This document shows positions 34,299 through 43,734 of a DNA stretch of 64,000 nucleotides, in pieces. The stretch comes from Trinickia terrae (GTDB taxonomy: Bacteria > Pseudomonadota > Gammaproteobacteria > Burkholderiales > Burkholderiaceae): NCBI RefSeq assembly GCF_005144415.1, contig NZ_SWJE01000005.1:260134-324133 (forward strand), read 5' to 3'. Position 1 is the stretch's first letter. The number at the start of each line of letters is the position of its first letter. Below the pieces are notes generated by a model that did no database searches, was not told the origin of the DNA, and was given only the letters and a program-made list of their open reading frames with translations. A program made the position numbers and the translations under genes.

Positions 34299-34332
34299 CC
34301 CCCGCACACCTTACCGTGCGCGGGGGCTTTTC
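34299..34332 (+). terminator. Hairpin terminator/attenuator between tpsA and tpsB
   Basis: Arms CCCCCGCACAC and GTGCGCGGGGG (one mismatch) are followed by CTTTT. A second G/C-rich palindrome with a TTTTT tail lies just before it at 34262-34295. Partial termination here would give more TpsA than TpsB. Confidence 0.7.
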
Positions 34333-34426
34333 CCCCACTTTGATTGAGATAACGACACCGCGGCTATCGCGCGCGTCTCTCATTCGTTTGTCCCGCGAGG
34401 CTGGCCGTAGCCGTCCTCGTCATTTC

Positions 34427-36148
34427 ATGAAACCGAATTCCCTATGGCTGGCATCGTGCATGCTGATGTCCGGCGTGATTGGCACGGCAGGCTTGATGAA
34501 GACAGCTCGTGCCCAGCAGGCGCCCGGGCTGCCTCAGTTTGCACCGCCATCGAGCGGAGCGCTGCTGCGCGATAACCCCAAATTGACCGCGCCCGACGCC
34601 CCTCGCAACGATGCCGGCACGCAAGCCGTGGCGCCTCGTGCCGATGGCGCGAGCGCGGAACAGGCGTCCGGCCCGGCGATCGAAGTTCGCCGGATCGAGG
34701 TGGAAGACGTGCCCGAAGCGGCACGGCCGGCCGTCGATGCCGTGGTGGCGCCGTATGCCGGCCAACGCCTCACGCTGGCGCAACTGCGCGAGGTCGCAGC
34801 GAAGGTCACGCAAGCGCTCGATGAACAGGGCCAGATGTTGAGCTACGTCTCAATCCCGCCGCAAAAGATTACCGACGGCATCGTCAAGCTGCGCGTGATC
34901 CAGGGGCACCTGGAATCCCTGACGCTGGGCCAGAATACGTCGCACGTCAGAGACAAGACGCTGCAAGCGTATCTCCGCCAAGCCGGCAAATCGATGGATG
35001 ATATGTCCGCGCTGCAGGACCGGTTGCTGCTGCTTGGCGATCTGCCTGGCGTGGGCGCCATCGTGCCGGTGCTGTCGGCTGGACAAACGCCGGGCGGCAC
35101 GGCCATGACCATCGACACGCAGCCAGCTTCGCGCGCCGACGTGGTGCTGGCGGCCGACAATTCCGGGTCGAGCGCGACCGGGCGCAACCGGCTCGGCATG
35201 CAGGTCAGCGCAAACAGCCCGCTTGGATTCGGCGATCGCTTTCAGGCGGTAGCCTACGTCTCCGCCGACGCGCTTCAGTACAACCACGACGGCGATGGCG
35301 GCAACACCACGATCGGGCGGGTCTCGTACGATCTGCCCGTCAACGGGATGGGTACGCGAGTGGGGGTCGCGGCCTCTCGCGTGGACTACACCCTCGGCGA
35401 GCCATACCGAGACGACGGGCGCGGCCACGCGAATGTGTTTAGCCTCTATGCCAGCCATCCGCTGGTGCGTTCGAACACGCGCAACCTGAATCTGAGTGTG
35501 TCACTCGATCAAAAGGAAATGCGCGATACGTTTCTTGACGATAAGAATAAGCGCTCTGAGCAGCAGCTCGGCGTGGATCTCTCGGGCGATGCGCGCGGCG
35601 CGCTATGGGGCATGCCGTCTGCGGTGCAGTATCAAGGCGGCATCGCGTATGGCCGCTTGCACAATCCCGACCGCTTCTACGGCTTTCGCACCGATGGTCG
35701 CTTCGTGAAGCTGACGCAGAGCGTCAAACTTACGCAGGCCATTCGCTCGGGGGTGTACGTCGAGCTTGCGGCCAACGCCCAGCAGACGAGCCGCAACCTC
35801 GATTCGGCCGAAAAGATGACGCTCGGCGGCCCGAATGCGGTGCGTGCGTACAGCAACGATACCGTCGGCGCGGACCAAGGCGTGGTCGCATCGGCCACGC
35901 TCAACGTGGTGGTCCCGCAGGTGCCTGGGCTTACGCTGCAGGCCTTTTACGACATCGCTCAGGCGGACGTGGCGAAGTTCAATGCGCGATCCACGCATGT
36001 GGAAATGAGCGGCTATGGGGTGGGCGCCAGCTACACCATCAACAAGCGTGCAATCCTTAACGTCAGCTTCGCGCGCCCGAATGGTCATACCGACCTAGGG
36101 CAGCGGCCCAGCGGACAGGTCTGGGTGAACACGGCGATTCGCTTCTGA
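34427..36148 (+). CDS. Two-partner secretion outer-membrane transporter (TpsB; ShlB/FhaC family)
   Basis: This outer-membrane Omp85-superfamily barrel exports the TpsA protein. The 573-residue product begins with a signal peptide (MKPNSLWLASCMLMSGVIG to ARAQQ). It then has a proline-rich plug linker, POTRA-type domains (EVRRIEVEDVPEAARPAVDA, RVIQGHLESLTLG, LQDRLLLLGDLPGVGAIVPV) and a C-terminal 16-stranded barrel (FGDRFQAVAYVSADALQYN, KMTLGGPNAVRAYSNDTVGA, GVGASYTINKRAILNVSFAR) ending in IRF. The ATG at 34427 is chosen for the signal peptide; upstream in-frame codons look non-coding. It lies about 190 bases after tpsA, beyond a terminator-like hairpin. Confidence 0.92.
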   Translation: MKPNSLWLASCMLMSGVIGTAGLMKTARAQQAPGLPQFAPPSSGALLRDNPKLTAPDAPRNDAGTQAVAPRADGASAEQASGPAIEVRRIEVEDVPEAARPAVDAVVAPYAGQRLTLAQLREVAAKVTQALDEQGQMLSYVSIPPQKITDGIVKLRVIQGHLESLTLGQNTSHVRDKTLQAYLRQAGKSMDDMSALQDRLLLLGDLPGVGAIVPVLSAGQTPGGTAMTIDTQPASRADVVLAADNSGSSATGRNRLGMQVSANSPLGFGDRFQAVAYVSADALQYNHDGDGGNTTIGRVSYDLPVNGMGTRVGVAASRVDYTLGEPYRDDGRGHANVFSLYASHPLVRSNTRNLNLSVSLDQKEMRDTFLDDKNKRSEQQLGVDLSGDARGALWGMPSAVQYQGGIAYGRLHNPDRFYGFRTDGRFVKLTQSVKLTQAIRSGVYVELAANAQQTSRNLDSAEKMTLGGPNAVRAYSNDTVGADQGVVASATLNVVVPQVPGLTLQAFYDIAQADVAKFNARSTHVEMSGYGVGASYTINKRAILNVSFARPNGHTDLGQRPSGQVWVNTAIRF

Positions 36149-36245
36149 GATCGCTCGCACACGGTGGCGGGTAAAGCGGATCGAGACAGGATGGCAACCC
36201 GCAGCACGAAGCGGTTGACTTGCCGCCACGGGCAAGCCTCCGTTT

Positions 36246-39200
36246 TTACTTCGACACCACCACCGGTATCCCCCGCAACGTCCCCGCGCCTTTCGCCTCA
36301 TCAAGCGCCTTTTGCACGTCGCGGCTCGTTGCCGCTTCAAGCGCGAGCCTCACGGCCAGCTCGCGCTCGCTGCGCTTCACGCCGGCAAGGTTCGCCAGCT
36401 TCACGTGCCCGTATCCGCGAACGCGCGCATGCAGCTCAGCGAGCTTCGCGATCTCGTCGATATTGCTAGCGCTCAACACCGCGAACGCACGCCCCATCGT
36501 CGCCTCGTAATCGTCGGCCAGCGCCCGCTCCATGCGCCGCTCGACCGTGCGGCCGAACGGATCGAGCGCCGTGCCGCGCAGGCTGCGCCATTTTGCGAGC
36601 GTGCCGAGCACCGGCCAGAACCACTGGCCGAAGACCCTCTTGCGCGGCACGCTGCCGCGCTCGGGCTTGGCGATGGTCGGCGGCGCGAGGTTGAACTTCA
36701 CCGTGAAGTCCTTGCCCGCCGTGCCTTCGAATTGCGCTTCGAGCGCTTCGCGGAACGCGGCGTCCGTGTGCAGGCGCGCGACTTCGTATTCATCCTTCAC
36801 CGCGAGCAGCCGATAGAACGTCATAGCGACGCCGCGTGCTACGCGCTCGCCGCCGACGCCAGCTTCCGCGCGTCGCGCCGCATCGACGAGCGCGCGATAA
36901 CGCGTGACGTAGCGCGCGCCGCCGTATGCGGCGAGGCGTGCCTCACGATCGGCGACCAGCGCGTCGAGCGTGTCGCCCGTAGCCGCCGTCGCGGGCTTCG
37001 CGGCATGGCGCGAAGCCCACAGCGCATCGAGCCCGTCCGGATCGCCCGCCGCAAGCCGCCCCACCGCGAACGCCAGCTGATTCATCGGCACCGCGACATT
37101 GTTCAGCTCGATCGCCCGCATCATCGCCGCGTGCGACACCGGCACGAGCCCAAGCTGCCACGCGAAGCCGAGCATCAGGATGTTCGCGCCGATCGTGTCG
37201 CCGAGGAACTTGGTCGCGAGCTTCTGCGCGTCGCAGGCCGACATGAAGTCCTCGCCAGCGGCGTGGCGCATCTTGTCGATGAGCGCGTCGGCGTGCAGGC
37301 TCGCATCGGGGTTCTGCACGAACGACGCGTTCGGAATCGCATGCGTGTTGACGACGATCCGCGTGCGCCCGTGCCGCACCGATTGCAGCGCCTCGGCGCT
37401 CGCGCCGACCACCATGTCGCAGGCGAGCAGCACGTCGGCCTGCTGCGTATCGATGCGCACCTGGTTCAGCCATTCGTCGCGCGCGGCGAAGCGCACGAAC
37501 GAGAGCACCGAGCCACCCTTCTGCGCGAAGCCCATGAAGTCGAGCACGGAGGCGCTCTTGCCCTCGAGATGCGCCGCCATGCTGATCAGCGCGCCGACCG
37601 TCACGACGCCCGTGCCGCCGACGCCGGTGACGAGGATGTCGTACGGCGCGGCGTCGAGATGCGTGGCCGGGATCGGCAGCGCATCGACGCGCGCAGCGAG
37701 TGCCGCTTCATCGAATGCGGCGCCCACCGCCTTCTTGAGCTTGCCGCCTTCGATCGTCACGAAGCTCGGGCAGAAGCCGTTCACGCACGAAAAGTCCTTG
37801 TTGCACGACGATTGATCGATGCGGCGCTTGCGGCCGAGCGGCGTCTCGACCGGCTCCACCGACAGGCAGTTCGACTGCACGCCGCAATCGCCGCAGCCTT
37901 CGCAGACCTCTTCGTTGATGAAGAGGCGCTTGTCCGGATCGGGGAACTCGCCTTTCTTGCGGCGGCGGCGCTTCTCGGCGGCGCAGGTCTGGTCGTAGAT
38001 CAGCACCGTGACGCCTTCGATCTCGCGCAGCTCGCGCTGCACGGCGTCGAGCTCGCTGCGATGGTGGAACGTCGTGCCCTTCGGGAAGAGACCGTGATGG
38101 CCGTCGTACTTCTCGGGCTCGTCGCTCACCACCACGAAGCGCGACACGCCTTCGGCCTCGACCTGCCGCGCGATCTGCGGCACCGAAATGCTGCCGTCGA
38201 CGGGCTGCCCGCCCGTCATCGCGACCGCGTCGTTGTAGAGGATCTTGTAGGTGATGTTCGCGCCCACGGCGACCGCCTGGCGGATCGCGAGGATGCCCGA
38301 GTGGAAGTAGGTGCCGTCGCCGAGGTTCTGGAAGACGTGGCGCGTTTTCGTGAACATCGAGTGCGCGGCCCAGTCGACGCCTTCGCCGCCCATCTGGATC
38401 AGCCCCGTCGTATCGCGCTCCATCCACGACGCCATGAAGTGGCAGCCGATGCCCGCCTGCGCGATCGAGCCCTCGGGCACCTTGGTCGAGGTGTTGTGCG
38501 GGCAGCCCGAGCAGAAGTAGGGCGTGCGCTTCACGGCGTCGGCGGCGTTCGAGAGGATCTGCGGCGCGACGAGATCGACGACGCGCTCGCGCCGGTCGAG
38601 CGCGGGCTTGTGGCGCGCGAGCCAGTTCGCGAACACGGGCAGGATGCGCGACGGACGCAGCTCGCCGAGGTCCGAGAGAAGCGGTGCGCCGTTGCCGTCG
38701 TGCTTGCCGATCACGGCGGGGCGCGCGCCGGTGCTGCGGTTGTAGAGGTAGTCCTTGATGTGCTGCTCGATGACGGGGCCTTTCTCTTCGATCACGAGCA
38801 CTTCGGAGAGGCCCTCGACGAAGGTATCGATGCGCGTCATCTCCAAAGGAAACGACAGCCCGACCTTGTAGATCCGCACGCCGGCCGCGTCGAGATCGGC
38901 GACGCTCAAGTCGAGCCGCCGCAGCGCTTCCATCAGGTCGAGATGCGCCTTGCCGCAAGTGACGATGCCGACGTTCGCCTGCGGACTCGGCGCGATCCAT
39001 TTGTCGATGCTGTTGGTGCGCGCGAAGCGGCGCACGGCGTCGAGCTTCGCGGAGAGACGCGATTCGATCGTGAGGCTCGGCAGGTCGGGCCAGCGGTTGT
39101 GCAGGCCGCCCGCGGGCGCCTGGAAGTCGTCGGGATCGATCCAGTCCGTCTTGAGCGCATCGAGATCGACCGTCGAGCCCGACTCGACCGTCTCCGAGAT

Positions 39201-39833
39201 CGCCTTGAAGCCGACCCACGCGCCCGAGAAGCGCGACAGCGCCCAGCCGTAGCAGCCGAACTCGAGCATGTCGGCGACGTTCGACGGATTCACCACGGGC
39301 ATGTGCCACGACATCATCGTGAAGTCGCTCTGGTGCGGCATCGACGACGACACGCAGCCGTGATCGTCGCCCGCCACCACGAGCACGCCGCCGTGCGGCG
39401 ACGAGCCGTAGGCGTTGCCGTGCTTGAGCGCGTCGCCGGCGCGGTCCACGCCCGGGCCCTTGCCGTACCACATTGCGAAGACGCCATCGACGGTTTTCTC
39501 GCTATCGGCTTCGACGCGCTGCGTGCCGAGCACGGCCGTGCCGCCGAGCTCCTCGTTGATCGCAGGCAGGAAGCGCACGTCGCTCGCATCGAGCAGCTTC
39601 TTCGCCTTCCACATCTGCTGGTCGACCATGCCGAGCGGTGAGCCGCGATAGCCCGACACGAAGCCGGCCGTGTTCAGGCCGCGCCTTTTGTCGAGCGCGC
39701 GCTGCGTGAGCATCAGGCGCACGAGGGCCTGGGTGCCGGTGAGGAAGATGCGTCCGCGCGTGGCGGTGAGGTTGTCGGTGAGGCGGTAGTCCGACAGGGC
39801 TGGCGTGTCGGGCAACGGCGGGCGGGCGGTCAT
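36246..39833 (-). CDS. Indolepyruvate ferredoxin oxidoreductase, fused form
   Basis: This 1195-residue enzyme oxidatively decarboxylates aryl-2-oxo acids such as indolepyruvate to acyl-CoA, using thiamine diphosphate and iron-sulfur centres. Visible parts are an N-terminal pyrimidine-type domain (GFVSGYRGSPLGMVDQQMW, GPGVDRAGDALKHGNAYG), a diphosphate-binding region (GGEGVDWAAHSMF, GDGTYFHSGILAIRQAVAVG), a cysteine cluster (CEGCGDCGVQSNC, CNKDFSCVNGFCPS), and a C-terminal gamma-type domain (LVTGVGGTGVVTVGALISM). Proteobacterial single-chain members have this length. ATG 39833 is preferred (MTARPPLPDTPALSDYRLTD); an ATG at 39869 is also in frame. It stands alone on the minus strand and probably serves aromatic amino acid catabolism. 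Confidence 0.93.
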   Translation of the reverse strand: MTARPPLPDTPALSDYRLTDNLTATRGRIFLTGTQALVRLMLTQRALDKRRGLNTAGFVSGYRGSPLGMVDQQMWKAKKLLDASDVRFLPAINEELGGTAVLGTQRVEADSEKTVDGVFAMWYGKGPGVDRAGDALKHGNAYGSSPHGGVLVVAGDDHGCVSSSMPHQSDFTMMSWHMPVVNPSNVADMLEFGCYGWALSRFSGAWVGFKAISETVESGSTVDLDALKTDWIDPDDFQAPAGGLHNRWPDLPSLTIESRLSAKLDAVRRFARTNSIDKWIAPSPQANVGIVTCGKAHLDLMEALRRLDLSVADLDAAGVRIYKVGLSFPLEMTRIDTFVEGLSEVLVIEEKGPVIEQHIKDYLYNRSTGARPAVIGKHDGNGAPLLSDLGELRPSRILPVFANWLARHKPALDRRERVVDLVAPQILSNAADAVKRTPYFCSGCPHNTSTKVPEGSIAQAGIGCHFMASWMERDTTGLIQMGGEGVDWAAHSMFTKTRHVFQNLGDGTYFHSGILAIRQAVAVGANITYKILYNDAVAMTGGQPVDGSISVPQIARQVEAEGVSRFVVVSDEPEKYDGHHGLFPKGTTFHHRSELDAVQRELREIEGVTVLIYDQTCAAEKRRRRKKGEFPDPDKRLFINEEVCEGCGDCGVQSNCLSVEPVETPLGRKRRIDQSSCNKDFSCVNGFCPSFVTIEGGKLKKAVGAAFDEAALAARVDALPIPATHLDAAPYDILVTGVGGTGVVTVGALISMAAHLEGKSASVLDFMGFAQKGGSVLSFVRFAARDEWLNQVRIDTQQADVLLACDMVVGASAEALQSVRHGRTRIVVNTHAIPNASFVQNPDASLHADALIDKMRHAAGEDFMSACDAQKLATKFLGDTIGANILMLGFAWQLGLVPVSHAAMMRAIELNNVAVPMNQLAFAVGRLAAGDPDGLDALWASRHAAKPATAATGDTLDALVADREARLAAYGGARYVTRYRALVDAARRAEAGVGGERVARGVAMTFYRLLAVKDEYEVARLHTDAAFREALEAQFEGTAGKDFTVKFNLAPPTIAKPERGSVPRKRVFGQWFWPVLGTLAKWRSLRGTALDPFGRTVERRMERALADDYEATMGRAFAVLSASNIDEIAKLAELHARVRGYGHVKLANLAGVKRSERELAVRLALEAATSRDVQKALDEAKGAGTLRGIPVVVSK

Positions 39834-40018
39834 GGGGGGATGTCTCCGGTTCTTGTGCCATCCGCGCATAGGCCGTGAGGCGCGGGCGGATGGGGCGGAC
39901 GCGAAAAGCGGCGTCAGTGGAGACTCTATTTTTCAGCGGCAATAAGGGAAGATTTTTGCTATCTCGTTACTGCGGCGCTTTTCTGGAGCAATTTATCCTC
40001 GGATTGGCTTGGGATGCG

Positions 40019-40044
40019 AAAAAAAGCCCCGATCGCTCGGGGCT
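40019..40044 (-). terminator. Rho-independent terminator of the UxaA-family genes
   Basis: On the minus strand the perfect stem AGCCCCGA / TCGGGGCT with a four-base loop is followed by at least six T residues. It lies about 37 bases past the stop codon at 40082. Confidence 0.9.
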
Positions 40045-40081
40045 CAAAGGTCGCTAAAGCAAGGAGAGGAGAGACAACGAA

Positions 40082-41117
40082 TCAGATCTTCGGGCCGCGC
40101 GTATGGATGTCCATCGTGCGGTTGTAGTTGATCGCTTCCGACTTCGTCAGCTCGCCGGACAGCACGCGCATCAGCTTCTGCAGGCATTGTTCCGTGACCT
40201 GGTCGAGCGACTTGTTGCCGAGGATGATCTGGCCGGCGTCGACGTCCATCTCGTGCGACAGGTTCTGATAGGTGCGCGGGTTGCCGCAGATCTTGATGAC
40301 CGGCATGATCGGGAAGCCTTGCGGTGCGCCGCGGCCCGTCGAGAAGACCATGGCTTGCGCGCCCGAGGCCGCGATGCCCGTCAGGATTTCCGGCTCGAAG
40401 CCCGGGGAGTCCTTGATCCACAGGCCCTTGCCCGGCACGACGTCCTGATATTCGATCACGCCTTCGATCGTGCGCGAGCCCGACTTGTTGATCGCGCCGA
40501 GCGACTTTTCCTCGATCGTCGAGAGGCCGCCCTTGATGTTGCCCGCGGTCGGCTGGCCGTTGCGCATGTCGACGCCGATCGCCATCGCGCGCTTTTCCAT
40601 CGCATCGACGATTTCATAGATGCGCTGGCCGACTTCCGGCGTGCGGCCGCCGCGGGCGAGGATGTGTTCCGCGCCCATGAATTCGGTCGTTTCGCCGAAG
40701 ATCACGGTGCCGGGCGCGTCGACGATCTGGTCCGTCATCTGGCCGATCACCATGTTCGACGACAGGCCCGAGGTCGTATCGGACGAACCGCACTTGATGC
40801 CCATGACGACTTCGTCGAGGCTCGCTTCGCTGCGTTGCTGCGCGGAGATCGCGATCGCCATCTTTTGCACGATGTCGATGCCGGCGTGGATCGTGGCGCT
40901 CGTGCCGCCGAGTTCTTGCATGACGATCTTTTCGACCGGGCGGCCCGTGGCGGCGATGCGCGTGGCGATCTCGTCGGCGTTGGAGCCTTCGCAGCCGAGG
41001 CTGATGACGAGCGCCGCGCCGACGTTCGGGTGCGAGCCGAGTTGCGAGAGCGTATCGGTGACGAGCTCGAGGTCCGGCATCAGCTGGCAGCAGCCGCAGT
41101 GGTGGAGCAGGGCCTTC
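40082..41117 (-). pseudogene. UxaA-family large subunit (altronate dehydratase/sulfolactate sulfo-lyase beta-like), 5' end deleted
   Basis: The reading frame carries the C-terminal D-galactarate dehydratase/altronate hydrolase domain: LVISLGCEGSNADEIATRIA, EKIVMQELGGTSATI, GIKCGSSDTTSGLSSNMVIG, GNIKGGLSTIEEKSLGAINK and FSTGRGAPQGFPIMPVIKI. The first Met (41080) lies within what should be the interior: the frame continues upstream as ALLHHCGCCQL, a conserved cysteine segment, and then abuts the end of the small-subunit gene. The usual start (an RPDGR-GVRN-type stretch and about 40-60 residues) is missing. I infer a deletion with its junction near 41117. A shortened 332-residue protein could still be made but lacks conserved cysteines. 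Confidence 0.75.
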
Positions 41118-41403
41118 GGCCGTATTGGCTTTCGATGTTCTGGATATGCACCCAGGAGCCAGCCGGGATAACGCAGGTCGCAATGCCCAGGCTTTCGCCG
41201 TACTTCAGAATCTCTTCGCCTTGTTCAATTTGGCGCGTCGCGATCTTGTGGCCGAACGGGATGGCCTCGAGGGCCTTCAGGTCGGAAGTGGCGCCGGCCT
41301 TGTCCTTCACGGTGATGGCGTCGCCGGCCTTGACGTCTTCCAGTACGGTCGCCACGCTGTCAACGGCCTTGATCTTCAGGGCGATAATCGAATTCGTGTT
41401 CAT
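41080..41403 (-). CDS. UxaA-family small subunit (SAF domain; altronate dehydratase/SuyA-like)
   Basis: This SAF-domain protein of about 107 residues is normally the small partner of an altronate dehydratase or (2R)-sulfolactate sulfo-lyase. It starts MNTNSIIALKIKAVDSVATV after AGAGG and continues with GDAITVKDKAGATSDLKALE, IPFGHKIATRQIEQGEEILK, YGESLGIATCVIPAGSWVHI and QNIESQYGR. The last ~11 residues (PCSTTAAAAS) do not belong to the family; they come from reading into the partner gene in another frame after a deletion. The domain is otherwise complete, but with its partner damaged the enzyme is probably inactive. Confidence 0.7.
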   Translation of the reverse strand: MNTNSIIALKIKAVDSVATVLEDVKAGDAITVKDKAGATSDLKALEAIPFGHKIATRQIEQGEEILKYGESLGIATCVIPAGSWVHIQNIESQYGRRPCSTTAAAAS

Positions 41404-42014
41404 GGTAGAAACCTCTGATTCGTCTGCCTGGGCTGTTTCGGTTCGCTTTCTCAAAACAACTCTGTTTTCGAGGTGAATTATGGTCGCCGTCCGGGTGGTT
41501 CGCCATGCAATAGTTATTAACGAATCGGAATTAATGTGAGGTGGGTTGGAGGGCTTTCGAGATAAGGCTGGCGGGCCGGTGCCCGGGTTGTGCGGTGGCC
41601 TCCCGGAAGGCCCGCCGGGATGTCGATTCAGGGAAATTCAGGGTTGCTCAGGCTTATGTGGAAGGCGTGTCATTGCCATTTGTGCGATGAATTCGAAAGC
41701 CGGCCATGTCATTTGCCAAAGCCGGTCTCCACTTGAGTGTGGAGAAAATGCCATTCTGCTTCATGGGATGGATGCAAGCGATTATCAAGAGTCTCGAATA
41801 TTCGAAATGCGAATTTACTTTATATGGTACGTTTGTTTTGAATATTAGCGGTTGGTTTTTTGTTTTATGGTCGTAAGAGAAAATATAGCGCGCCCGATGT
41901 GATTATTGTCAACGCCAGCCGGATTTCCGAGCGGAGCGATTTCAAATCCGACTTGAGCCACGGCCCGGCGCATGCGCTACGCTACGGGCTTCGAATACCC
42001 ATTCGGAGCCGCTC
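41404..42014. other. Intergenic region with an A/T-rich segment
   Basis: About 610 bases between the UxaA-family genes and the GST remnant. From about 41720 to 41890 the sequence is markedly A/T rich and includes the palindrome CGAATATTCG. No gene, terminator or repeat is supported; it contains the promoter of the minus-strand UxaA genes. Confidence 0.45.
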
Positions 42015-42350
42015 ATGAAGCTCTACTACTGGCCGAAGACGCGCGCGTTCCGCGCGCTGTGGATGCTCGAAGAAATCGGCGTGCCCTACGAGCTCGCGCG
42101 CGTGAACATCCGGGCAGGCGAGCAGACCTTGAGCGACTTTCGCGGCGTCAACCCGATGACGAAGCTGCCGGCGCTCGACGACGACGGCGTGCGCGTCGCC
42201 GAATCGGGCGCGGTGCTTCTCTACCTCGCCGGCAAATATCCGCAAGCGCAGTTCGGCGCGCCCATCGGCGACCCGCTGCGCGGGCTCTGGCGATCGAAGA
42301 GCGCGAACTCGCGGCTCTTGGCAAAGCGCCGCACTGAGTCCCGTCGCTAA
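42015..42350 (+). pseudogene. Glutathione S-transferase with internal deletion
   Basis: The thioredoxin-like N-domain is intact (MKLYYWPKTRAFRALWMLEE, GVNPMTKLPALDDDGVRVAE, SGAVLLYLAGKYPQAQFG). After IGDPLRG the family sequence stops abruptly and a basic tail of about 20 residues follows. The true C-terminus of such proteins (LAIEERELAALGKAPH) is present just downstream in a different frame, ending at a stop codon at 42337. About 100 codons of the helical substrate-binding domain are therefore deleted, with a short CGGGC microhomology at the junction near 42280. The 111-residue product is unlikely to be an active transferase. Confidence 0.8.
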
Positions 42351-43300
42351 GCCGCTTCGGCCGACTGCTCGTCGGCCGGCTCCATTGGCATCACCTTGTC
42401 GAACTTCGTGTAGTCGATGTGCGTGATGCCGTCCTTGTCGTCGTGCAGCAGATCGGCGAAGCGATGCTGCCAGCGGATGTCCTCATGCGACCATTCGTTG
42501 CGCGCGAGCATGGTCTGGGCGGTAGTTTCGTCGGAGCCTTCGATCATCACCATCAGCGACGCTTCGCAGGCCGCGAGCGTTTCCGCCGTCTCGCCGAACA
42601 GGGGGCTCGTCTCGTCGATCACGTGCACGAGCAGCCAGCCGAGCAGGAAGATCGGGTGCTGGTCGCGCACGAGGTCGAGATCGCGGATGCGCCACAGGAT
42701 GTCGCCTTCCGGCGTCGTCTCGCGGCGCATGAGGCGCAGCTTCGCGTGCGCCTCGGCGATCACGTTCTGCCGTGCGTTGGCGGCGCGGACCATCAGCGTC
42801 TGGCGGCCGTCGTACGGCCGCACCACGGCGTGGCGCGCGAAGATGATCTTGGCGCGCGGCCGCGAGAAGCGCGCGAACACGAGGCCGGTGGCAAGCGCGA
42901 TCCCCGACATCCCGGTAAAGATTTCCAGCGTGGCGACGACGTGCGCGTAGACGGTCTGCGGATGCATGTCGCCGTAGCCGACTGTCGCGAGCGTTTCGAC
43001 ACTGAAGAAGAACGCGCCCGCGAAGCCTTCCGGCAGCTGGTTCGCGATCGGCTTCGTGCCGAGCATGTAGAGGCTTGCGAACACGGTGTTCAGGATCAGG
43101 AACATCGCGGCGAGCGCGCCGAAGAAGCACGGCCAGTTCAGTTTCAGCGCGCGGTGGTAGAGATCGAACCAGGCGCGCGACGGCATGCCGTGCGCGATGA
43201 CGCTGCCCGACGAGGTGGTGATCTTGCGGCCGCGAGGGATGTGCCGCTCGCGCTGGGGGCGGACGTCTTTTGTCTCTGGATCTGAGGGCTCGGTAGGCAT
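42347..43300 (-). CDS. Inward-rectifier potassium channel, KirBac family
   Basis: This inner-membrane potassium channel subunit has 317 residues and is very like Burkholderia KirBac1.1. Order: a charged N-terminus, slide helix (AWFDLYHRALKLNW), outer helix (FFGALAAMFLILNTVFASLY), pore helix and selectivity filter TVGYGD (about 106-111), inner helix (LEIFTGMSGIALATGLVFAR), and a beta-sandwich cytoplasmic domain (MVRAANARQNVIAEAHAKLR, HPIFLLGWLLVHVIDETSPL, VMIEGSDETTAQTMLAR, HIDYTKFDKV). All conserved gating features seem present. The start at 43300 is the best match in length; no good ribosome site is seen. Its stop codon overlaps that of the GST remnant on the other strand. Confidence 0.93.
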   Translation of the reverse strand: MPTEPSDPETKDVRPQRERHIPRGRKITTSSGSVIAHGMPSRAWFDLYHRALKLNWPCFFGALAAMFLILNTVFASLYMLGTKPIANQLPEGFAGAFFFSVETLATVGYGDMHPQTVYAHVVATLEIFTGMSGIALATGLVFARFSRPRAKIIFARHAVVRPYDGRQTLMVRAANARQNVIAEAHAKLRLMRRETTPEGDILWRIRDLDLVRDQHPIFLLGWLLVHVIDETSPLFGETAETLAACEASLMVMIEGSDETTAQTMLARNEWSHEDIRWQHRFADLLHDDKDGITHIDYTKFDKVMPMEPADEQSAEAA

Positions 43301-43360
43301 CGGCGGGGCACGCGGGTTGCTATCGCCCGCAGCGTAGCACGGCTCCCGCCCCGCCCCCAC

Positions 43361-43606
43361 TCAGGGAAACGAGCGAGGCTTGGGCACGCCCGCGCCGTGA
43401 TCGATATCGGCGAGCGCCTGCCGATGCGCCGCTTCTACCGCTGCGGTTTCGTCGGCGTAGCCGCTGTCGCCGCCGACCGTCGTCCACTTCTGCACCGGAT
43501 GGTCGCGATGACGGATTTCGTATTCGGCGTCCCAGCGCGCGCCCTGCAATTCCAGCGGGCGCACGTGGATCGAATACACCCCGTAGAGAAAAAGTTGCTC
43601 GGCCAT
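43361..43606 (-). CDS. Small hypothetical protein (81 aa)
   Basis: I do not recognise a named family. The start ATG has an excellent AGGAG ribosome site, and codon usage fits the genome. The sequence has mixed strand/helix character (YGVYSIHVRPLELQGARWDA, HPVQKWTTVGGDSGYADETA) with no signal peptide or membrane segment. It lies upstream of the KirBac gene on the same strand, separated by 60 bases from its chosen start, and may be co-transcribed. Confidence 0.7.
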   Translation of the reverse strand: MAEQLFLYGVYSIHVRPLELQGARWDAEYEIRHRDHPVQKWTTVGGDSGYADETAAVEAAHRQALADIDHGAGVPKPRSFP

Positions 43607-43620
43607 GTTCGTCTCCTGTC

Positions 43621-43665
43621 GGCCTGAGTTAGCGCTTCAGCATTTACTCGGGTCCCATGCAGAGC
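43621..43665 (+). repeat. 45-bp hairpin repeat, copy 1
   Basis: It contains GAGTTAGCGCTTCAGC followed by ACTCGGGTCCCATGCAGAGC. The core forms an imperfect hairpin with a TTCA loop. Related copies lie at 56254 (inverted) and 58665. Confidence 0.8.
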
Positions 43666-43734
43666 GGGCCCCATGCAACGCCGCCGCCGATCGGGCTGTT
43701 GCCCGCGGATGCTTTTTAGAGCGATGCCGCAGGG

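Noticed and set aside
41546..41848. Plus-strand frame of about 100 codons in the intergenic region
   Set aside because: Mixed composition crossing an A/T-rich segment, no ribosome site and no recognisable feature.
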